Shown one piece after another: positions 38,774 through 44,337 of a DNA stretch of 44,337 nucleotides. Origin of the DNA: Coriobacteriaceae bacterium (GTDB taxonomy: Bacteria; Actinomycetota; Coriobacteriia; Coriobacteriales; UMGS124); the NCBI GenBank assembly GCA_019420325.1, contig JAHZHK010000004.1, forward strand, positions 1 through 44,337. Reading direction: 5' to 3'. Below the pieces are notes generated by a model. That model saw only the letters and a program-made list of their open reading frames with translations, did no database searches and had not been told where the DNA came from. Positions within the stretch are counted from its first letter, which is position 1, and each line of letters begins with the position of its first letter. Both the position numbers and the translations under genes were made by a program.

Positions 38774-40215
38774 GATTCAGCCTCAAGAAGCTCTTTGCGC
38801 GCAAGGGCCTGTTCGGCCTGTGCCAGGCGTACGGATATGCCGGCCTCATCTGTGCCGGTCCCATGATCTTGGGCATCCTGCTGCTGCTGGGCGTGAGCGC
38901 GGCGGCGGGCCTTGCGGGCATGGCACGCCACGACGGCGAGCTTCTCAACTCGATGATCACGTATTGCCTGCTTGTGGCCCTCACCATGACGAGCGTCTTC
39001 AACATGGTAAACACCCGGTATGTGTCGGACATGATCTACCAGGGCAAACTGGAACGCGTCATGCCCAGCTTCCATGGGTGCCTGCTGGTGATGCTGCCTA
39101 TGGGGTGCGTGCTGTGGGGCGTGTTCCTGCATTTCTCGGGGGTTGCCATGCTCTACCGCGTGATGTGCATGTGGTTTGCCGCCACCCTCATGGTCGTGTG
39201 GATGCAGATGAACTACCTCAACGCGCTCAAGGACTACAAGGCGCTCGTGGGCGATTTCGCAGTGTCGCTTGCGGTGGGTGCCATGTTGGCGGCGTTGTTG
39301 CTCGTGCTGCGCGCAGTGAGTGTCGCTACGCTCTTCGGCGCGGTCATCGTCTCATACGGCCTGCTCATGGCGCTCTACTATCGCAGGCTCATCGAATATT
39401 TCCCCAAGAGTGAGGGCAGCTGCCTGCTGTTTCTTGCATGGTTCGAGCGGTTTGGCATGCTGACGTTCTCGGGCATCTTCGTAAACCTGGGCCTGTTCGC
39501 CCATCTTGTCATCATGTACTACGGGCCAGTGAGTGTGCAGGTGGAGGGGCTGTTTCGAGGAGCGCCCGTCTACGACGTGGCGGCGCTGTGCGCGTTTCTG
39601 TCCATCCTCATCACCACGGTGAACTTCGTGACGTCGGTGGAGACGAACTTCTACCCGCGCTACCACACCTACTACAGCCTCTTTAACGACGAGGGGGCCA
39701 TCCGCGACATTGACCAGGCTGAGCGCGAGATGCTCGAGGTGCTGCGCCGGGAGCTCGAGTACAACGGCTTCAAGCAGCTATTTTGCACAATCATCTTCGT
39801 GGTGTTCGGGTCGTTCGTGCTTAACGCGCTGCCGCTTGGTTTCAGCGAAACCTCAATCGCCGCCTTTCGCATTTTGTGCGTGGGGTATGGTCTGTATGCG
39901 TTGGCGAACACGCTGATGCTCGTACTGCTTTATTTTGAGGACTATTTGGGAGCGCTGCTGTCCACGGGGGCGTTTGCGCTCGTGAGCATTGCGGGCACCG
40001 TGGCACAGCTCGCGCTTTTCGAAACGGAACACCTGGGCGTCGGCTTTCTTTTGGGAGGGGCCGCGTTCTATCTGATTGCATATGGGCGCCTCGAGTGGTA
40101 CACCAGGCACCTTCCGTATTTCCTGCTTGGCCGGCAGGCGATGGTGCCGCCCGAGGAGTCGGGCCCGCTCTCGCGCCTGTGCGCACGTCTTGAGTCGAAC
40201 GAGGAGAAGAGATGA
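38761..40215 (+). CDS. pelG: PelG family polysaccharide membrane transporter
   Basis: A 484-residue membrane protein with about twelve hydrophobic segments, beginning MAGIGFSLKKLFARKGLFG, which is typical of PelG. A later hallmark is the polar stretch SVETNFYPRYHTYYSLFNDEG. PelG is a flippase-like MOP-superfamily member that moves the Pel polymer across the membrane with PelF. The gene overlaps pelF by 13 nt. Its AGGAGG site (38745-38750) lies 10 nt before the ATG and can pair with CTCCT just upstream of the start, so translation may depend on ribosomes finishing pelF. The stop overlaps the CotH start by 4 nt. Confidence 0.93.
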   Translation: MAGIGFSLKKLFARKGLFGLCQAYGYAGLICAGPMILGILLLLGVSAAAGLAGMARHDGELLNSMITYCLLVALTMTSVFNMVNTRYVSDMIYQGKLERVMPSFHGCLLVMLPMGCVLWGVFLHFSGVAMLYRVMCMWFAATLMVVWMQMNYLNALKDYKALVGDFAVSLAVGAMLAALLLVLRAVSVATLFGAVIVSYGLLMALYYRRLIEYFPKSEGSCLLFLAWFERFGMLTFSGIFVNLGLFAHLVIMYYGPVSVQVEGLFRGAPVYDVAALCAFLSILITTVNFVTSVETNFYPRYHTYYSLFNDEGAIRDIDQAEREMLEVLRRELEYNGFKQLFCTIIFVVFGSFVLNALPLGFSETSIAAFRILCVGYGLYALANTLMLVLLYFEDYLGALLSTGAFALVSIAGTVAQLALFETEHLGVGFLLGGAAFYLIAYGRLEWYTRHLPYFLLGRQAMVPPEESGPLSRLCARLESNEEKR

Positions 40216-42305
40216 CGACACAACAGATGGCTGGTGACACGCTCTCGCGCCGCGCGTTCTGCGCGTTGGCGGGGGCGGGCGCGTTTGCCCTGGGCCTTGG
40301 CCTTGCGGGTTGCGGCCAGGATGTCGCCGACGAAGAGGCGAGCGATGCCAGCGGCTCCGACAAGGCACGAGCGGTGGAGAAGGCTCCTACGGGCGACTAC
40401 GTCCTGCGCGACCGCAAATCCATCTACGCCGATGATGACGAGGACAGCGTGGTCGTGATGTATCTCACGGTTCGACGCGGCAACTCCGGCGAGAGCACCG
40501 ACCACACCTGGGAGGAGATCAACGCTCACTCCAAGTACTGGTACGAGGAGCAGGGTGTGGCCCAGTATGCCTGCGAGGCCATCCTGCAGATTGGCGACGA
40601 GACGGGACCCTTGCCTGAGGAGCTCGGTTACACGGCGCTTGCCCCCAACGCCACGGTCAAGGTACGCGGCCAGAGCTCGTCGTACTACTCGCAGAAGAAC
40701 TACAAGATCAGCCTCAAGAAGGACAAGGGCTCTTGGCGCGACCAGACCGTCATCAACCTTAACAAGCACCAGCAAGAGGGTATGCGCTTCCGTAACAAGT
40801 TCGCCTTCGACCTGCTCAAGATCATCCCGCAGACAACCTCGTGCCGTACGCAGTTCGTTCACCTCTACGTGTGTGACCAGACGCAGAATGGCACCAACGC
40901 CGTGTTTGAGGATTACGGTCTGTACACGCAGGTGGAGCAGCTCAACAAGACCTACCTCAGGAATCATGACATGGACCGCTACGGGCAGCTCTACAAGGTG
41001 GAGTCGTTCGAGTATTACCGCTACCCCGAGGCGCTCAAGCTCAAGACCGACCCGACCTACGACGAGGTGGCATTCAACGAGGTGCTTGAGTCGAAAGGTA
41101 ACGACGACCACACGAAGCTTCTCGCCATGCTTGATGAGGTGAACGATTACGCGACCCCTATCGAGGATACACTTGCTAAGTGGTTCGACGTCGAGAACCT
41201 CGTGTATTGGATGGCGTTCCACATGCTTGTGGGCAACTATGACGTGCAGTCGCGCAACGCCTTCCTCTATAGCCCACAGAACGTCGAGAAGTTCTTTGTG
41301 CTCTCGTGGGACAACGATGGCTGCCTGTTCCGCAAGGAGTGGGAGGTGCGCGAGCGCCTCGAGGGTATGGAATGGGAGCGCGGCGTAAGCAACTATTGGG
41401 GCATGGTGCTCTTCAACCGCGCGCTCAGGCTGCCCGACTTTCGTGCGGCGCTCGATGCGGCCGTTGAGGACCTGCTTGCCAACTACCTGGGGCAAGAGCG
41501 TCTCGAGGAGATGGTGCGGGGCTATCGCGCCGTCGTCGAGCCGTATGTGTACACCCAGCCCGACATGCTCAGCGCCCCGCTCAGCGCCGAGCAGTACAAC
41601 GAGGTCGCGCAGGCCATTTCTGGGGAGGTCCAGCTCAACTACGAGGACTATCGTGCTTCGCTTGAAAAATCCCTGCCGTTCTACATCGCCACGCCCGTGC
41701 TCGAGGACGGGGCCCTTTCGATGGGGTGGGACGCTTCGTATGACTTTGACGGCGAGATGATTTCCTATCGCGCGACGCTTGCGCGTGACCCCGACTTCGC
41801 CGATGTCCTCACCATGGAAGAGGATCTCGTCGTTCCTCAACTCAGTGTGGAAGACCCTGGTGAGGGGCAGTATTTCCTCAAAGTCGAGGCCACCAACGCG
41901 TCAGGCTACACGCAAGTGGCGTTTGACACATACGTGCGCGTCGACAACAGTGCCTCGGGCAAGGTGTACGGCACGCTGTGCTTCTACATCATGGCCGATG
42001 GCTCTGTGGTGCTTGACGGCGGCTATGTCGATGCCGATTCGGACGATGCCGCCCCTGCGACGGACGAGGCCGACGGGACCGAGGCTGCAGGCGAGGACGA
42101 GGCTGCCGACGAGGATGGGGCTGCCGGCGAGGATGGGGCCGCCAGCGATGGCGCTGCCGGCGAGGGTGGCGCTGCCGACGAGGACGACGATGCCGACGAG
42201 GACGAGGCTGCCGGCGAGGACGGCGCCGCCGAGGGGACCGAGGCCGCAAGCGAGGATGGGGCCGCTGCGGGGCCCAATGCGACGAAGGCGCGTGAGGTGC
42301 GATGA
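40212..42305 (+). CDS. CotH-kinase family Tat lipoprotein
   Basis: A 697-residue exported lipoprotein. The N-terminus combines a Tat-like SRRAF (12-16) with a lipobox LAGC (Cys34). The CotH kinase domain shows VKVRGQSSSYYSQKNYKISL, FRNKFAFDLLKI, a YGLYTQVEQLNKTYL segment and the active-site-like LSWDNDGCLF. CotH proteins are atypical secreted kinases that phosphorylate spore-coat proteins in Bacillus; many family members have unknown targets. The last ~80 residues are an acidic Glu/Asp/Ala/Gly repeat tail (coded by 42057-42290). AGGAGA lies 4 nt before the ATG, and both ends overlap neighbouring genes by 4 nt, so it belongs to the Pel operon. Confidence 0.88.
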   Translation: MTTQQMAGDTLSRRAFCALAGAGAFALGLGLAGCGQDVADEEASDASGSDKARAVEKAPTGDYVLRDRKSIYADDDEDSVVVMYLTVRRGNSGESTDHTWEEINAHSKYWYEEQGVAQYACEAILQIGDETGPLPEELGYTALAPNATVKVRGQSSSYYSQKNYKISLKKDKGSWRDQTVINLNKHQQEGMRFRNKFAFDLLKIIPQTTSCRTQFVHLYVCDQTQNGTNAVFEDYGLYTQVEQLNKTYLRNHDMDRYGQLYKVESFEYYRYPEALKLKTDPTYDEVAFNEVLESKGNDDHTKLLAMLDEVNDYATPIEDTLAKWFDVENLVYWMAFHMLVGNYDVQSRNAFLYSPQNVEKFFVLSWDNDGCLFRKEWEVRERLEGMEWERGVSNYWGMVLFNRALRLPDFRAALDAAVEDLLANYLGQERLEEMVRGYRAVVEPYVYTQPDMLSAPLSAEQYNEVAQAISGEVQLNYEDYRASLEKSLPFYIATPVLEDGALSMGWDASYDFDGEMISYRATLARDPDFADVLTMEEDLVVPQLSVEDPGEGQYFLKVEATNASGYTQVAFDTYVRVDNSASGKVYGTLCFYIMADGSVVLDGGYVDADSDDAAPATDEADGTEAAGEDEAADEDGAAGEDGAASDGAAGEGGAADEDDDADEDEAAGEDGAAEGTEAASEDGAAAGPNATKAREVR
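42057..42290 (+). repeat. In-frame acidic repeat tract of the CotH gene
   Basis: Degenerate GAGGATGGGGCTGCC-like 15-18 bp units encode EDGAA, EDEAA and similar motifs, giving an acidic low-complexity C-terminus. Such a tract could bind metal or polycations. Confidence 0.7.
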
Positions 42306-43120
42306 GTCTGCGCCTGTTCTCCCATGCGACCGCAGGCCCGCTGGAGCCTGCGGCCGGCCCGGCCGGCTCGGCGCGCACGTCCCAGCGTGCGCGCCGGCAG
42401 TTTCGCAACGAGTGGAAGTACTATCTCTCCTTGTGGGACGCCGACGCCCTGCGTGCCAGGATTGCGGCGGCCGTGCCGCATGACGAGCACGCGCCTGAGG
42501 GTGGCTACGCCATCCGCAGCCTGTATTTCGACGACTACTGGGACACCGCCTACCACAACAAGATCGACGGCGTGCAGCACCGCACCAAGTGGCGTGTGCG
42601 CATCTACAATTGCTCGGATGCCGTCATCAAGCTGGAGCGCAAGGTGAAGGATGGCGCGTACATCTACAAGCAGTCCGCCAACCTCAGCCGCGAGGAGTTC
42701 GAGCGCATCATCGACGGTGACTATGCCTTTCTCCTGGCCAACCCCCAGAATCTCTGCCGCGAGTTCTATGTGGCGTGTGTGAGCCAGGTCATGCGTCCCA
42801 AGGTCATCGTCGACTACGAGCGCGAGCCGTTCGTCTTCGACGCGGGCACCGTGCGCATCACGTTCGACTCCAACCTGCGCGCCGCCGCCGCGACGGGCGA
42901 CATCTTCAACGCCAACCTGCCCACCTACGATGTGCTGCCATACGGCAAGACGATCATGGAGGTCAAGTTCACGGAGTTTTTCCCGCAGTTCATCCGTGAG
43001 ATGCTGCCCCCGGGTGCCCAAGACTTGTCGGCCATCTCCAAGTACGTGCTGTGCTACGAGCAGATGCACCATCGCTCCGATGTTCTCTCCATGCTCACTA
43101 AGTCCGAAAAGGCCTGGTAA
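42302..43120 (+). CDS. VTC-domain (polyphosphate polymerase-like) protein
   Basis: A 272-residue protein of the VTC/CYTH-like tunnel fold. The conserved basic strands are visible: FRNEWKYYLS, AIRSLYFDD, KWRVRIYN, IKLERKVKDG, VDYEREPFVF, VRITFDSNLRA and TIMEVKFTEF. Yeast VTC4 makes polyphosphate from ATP with this fold; bacterial single-domain members lie beside CotH and DUF4956 genes, and their product is unproven. The residues that line the tunnel (Arg, Lys, Glu on alternate strands) appear intact. No signal peptide, so it acts in the cytosol. The ATG overlaps the CotH stop by 4 nt; GAGGTG precedes it. Confidence 0.9.
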   Translation: MSLRLFSHATAGPLEPAAGPAGSARTSQRARRQFRNEWKYYLSLWDADALRARIAAAVPHDEHAPEGGYAIRSLYFDDYWDTAYHNKIDGVQHRTKWRVRIYNCSDAVIKLERKVKDGAYIYKQSANLSREEFERIIDGDYAFLLANPQNLCREFYVACVSQVMRPKVIVDYEREPFVFDAGTVRITFDSNLRAAAATGDIFNANLPTYDVLPYGKTIMEVKFTEFFPQFIREMLPPGAQDLSAISKYVLCYEQMHHRSDVLSMLTKSEKAW

Positions 43121-43178
43121 AGGCCATATAGATAGAGCAATCTCGACGCGCTTTTAGATTTGAAAGGAAACGCCTCTG

Positions 43179-43862
43179 ATGAGCTTCCAAGACTTCTTCA
43201 AGAACTCCGTGTGGGAGGACTTCCTCTCGCGCCAGGCCGTCACCTCCTCTACGCTCACTTCGATGATCGTCTCGCTGCTTGTGGCCCTGGCGCTGGGACT
43301 CTTCATTTACGTCATCTACCGGCGGTTTTTCGGTGGTGTGGTGTTCTCGCGCTCCTTTGCCACGACGCTTGTGGGCATGTGCGTGCTCACGTGCATGGTG
43401 ACGCTGGCCATTTCCACGAACGTCGTCATCTCGCTGGGCATGGTGGGCGCCCTGTCGATCGTGCGCTACCGTACCGCCGTCAAGGACCCGATGGATTTGC
43501 TCTATCTCTTCTGGACCATCACCGCAGGCATCACTGCGGGAGCGAGCCTCTATGCGCTCGCTGCCATCTCGAGCGTTGTGATGGTGGCCGTGGTGTGGGT
43601 GCTCTACGTGCGTCAGCAGTCTGGGTCCATCTTCCTCATGGTGGCTCACTACGAGGGGCAGCGCGCCGGTGATGAGATCCTGCGCCGCATGGGAGGCACG
43701 AAGTTCCAGCTCAAGAGCACCACGCTGCGCAAGGGCGTGACGGAGATGATCGTCGAGGTGTTCTGCAAGAACAACGAGACGGCGTTCGTCGAGAAGATCG
43801 AGGCCATCGAGGGCGTGAGCGACGTGACGCTGGTCCAATACAACGGCGAGTACCATGGCTAA
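43179..43862 (+). CDS. DUF4956 membrane protein
   Basis: A 227-residue membrane protein with about four hydrophobic segments (about 28-50, 60-80, 82-95 and 105-140) and a soluble C-terminal part of about 80 residues (GDEILRRMGGTKFQLKSTTLRKG to the end). The strongly conserved SLGMVGALSIVRYRTAVKDPMDL typifies DUF4956. Such proteins occur next to VTC and CotH genes, so they may form a channel or partner for the VTC protein. A 58-bp gap with a GAAAGGAAA site separates it from the VTC gene. Its stop overlaps the next gene by 8 nt. Confidence 0.9.
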   Translation: MSFQDFFKNSVWEDFLSRQAVTSSTLTSMIVSLLVALALGLFIYVIYRRFFGGVVFSRSFATTLVGMCVLTCMVTLAISTNVVISLGMVGALSIVRYRTAVKDPMDLLYLFWTITAGITAGASLYALAAISSVVMVAVVWVLYVRQQSGSIFLMVAHYEGQRAGDEILRRMGGTKFQLKSTTLRKGVTEMIVEVFCKNNETAFVEKIEAIEGVSDVTLVQYNGEYHG

Positions 43863-44337
43863 CGTGGCGCCCGGATGCGCTGCGGATGCGCCTAGCGAAG
43901 ACTCATGCGCGTCCGGCGCGCAGCGCCTTCGCACGCCTTGCCGTAGCGCGACCGAGCGCATGGGGGATGGATTGGCGGACGCCACGGGCGACATCGCTGA
44001 CAGGGGTGCCGAAGGAGCGGAGCACGACAGCGCTTGCGTTTCCCATGTGGCGGAGGACACCGCGAGCGGAGGCGCTGGCGGAGACGTTGGAGTCATGGCG
44101 CGCGATGGTTCGGATGCGTTTGGCGGGCGCCGCCGCGGCGATTCTGAGCGCGAGAAATCGCATATGTCTGGCGACAAGCGTCGTTTTCGGCTGCCGTTGT
44201 CGGCGGTCGTTATCTGTGTGTGCCTCGTGGTCGTGGCGGTCTCGCTTACTGCATATGTCGACTCGTTGAGTTTCACGGTGCGGCCGGTGTATGCGTCGGC
44301 CGACTCGAACCCCCTCATGGGGTTTGCTGCCGCTGCC
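43855..44337 (+). CDS. Membrane protein, 3' end cut off by the window
   Basis: An open frame of at least 161 codons starts with ATG 43855, which overlaps the DUF4956 stop, and runs off the window end. Residues 1-115 are polar and low in complexity (Gly, Ala, Asp, Ser, Arg). A single membrane segment (LPLSAVVICVCLVVVAVSLTA) follows at about residues 120-140, then SLSFTVRPVYASADSNPLMGFAAAA. This last part resembles the start of DUF4874/DUF4832-type extracytoplasmic domains (NPLMGF), a weak hint. It is probably the ninth gene of the Pel-CotH-VTC operon. Confidence 0.7.
   Translation, partial: MANVAPGCAADAPSEDSCASGAQRLRTPCRSATERMGDGLADATGDIADRGAEGAEHDSACVSHVAEDTASGGAGGDVGVMARDGSDAFGGRRRGDSEREKSHMSGDKRRFRLPLSAVVICVCLVVVAVSLTAYVDSLSFTVRPVYASADSNPLMGFAAAA

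Noticed and set aside
40068..41840. 590-codon minus-strand open frame opposite the CotH gene
   Set aside because: Antisense shadow; the plus strand has clear CotH motifs and coupled starts.

Overview
This is a GC-rich bacterial chromosomal window that reads like a Gram-positive, high-GC Actinomycetota of the class Coriobacteriia (Olsenella/Collinsella/Eggerthellaceae-like). The clues are class C sortases with LPXTG pilins, Tat signals and lipoboxes, NarL-type regulators paired with multi-pass sensor proteins, and a Gram-positive-type Pel locus. The genus is inferred from gene content only. No rRNA, IS transposase, phage gene or CRISPR array was seen; there is one tRNA-Gly(GCC).

Layout. 1-650: palindromes and an inverted pair of 41-bp-period repeats around a terminator, with no convincing gene. 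652-2177: aldose-1-epimerase-like and YigZ/IMPACT genes (+). 2466-9366 (-): pilus operon transcribed tip adhesin, backbone pilin, sortase C, sortase C. 10564-14877 (+): five coupled genes, TVP38 / TIGR04283-type glycosyltransferase / TVP38 / double-CCG Fe-S protein / TIGR04282-type transferase. 14939-20203 (-): a YnjBCD-like ABC importer followed by an APH-fold kinase. 20204-21397: a 1.2-kb regulatory-looking stretch with one possible small membrane protein. 21398-22288 (+): tandem-rhodanese lipoprotein. 22670-23596 (-): nucleoside hydrolase. 23776-25848 (+): HTH protein and a DUF4428/zinc-ribbon protein. 26370-30387 (-): NarL-type response regulator, histidine kinase and a kinase-dead membrane sensor. 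30664-31788 (+): secreted protein. 32049-32124 (-): tRNA-Gly. 32427 to the end (+): a nine-gene, translationally coupled exopolysaccharide operon.

The most interesting locus is the last one. It encodes a PelD-like receptor fused to a degenerate SDR domain and keeping an RxxD c-di-GMP I-site, then PelE-like, PelA-deacetylase-like (DUF2194), PelF and PelG proteins. It runs with overlapping start/stop codons into a CotH-kinase Tat-lipoprotein and a VTC polyphosphate-polymerase-fold protein, then after 58 bp into a DUF4956 membrane protein and a further membrane protein cut off by the window end. This suggests a Pel-family polysaccharide machine joined to a CotH-VTC-DUF4956 phosphotransfer module.

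Two kinds of unexplained repeats run through the window. One is a ~141-149 bp element with long terminal inverted repeats, present three times in the same orientation and always intergenic (2213, 10045, 24436). The other is a set of GC-rich short tandem repeats that enlarge gene ends and junctions (11323-11607, 13001-13090, 13940-14200, 15990-16060, 22365-22665, 42057-42290).
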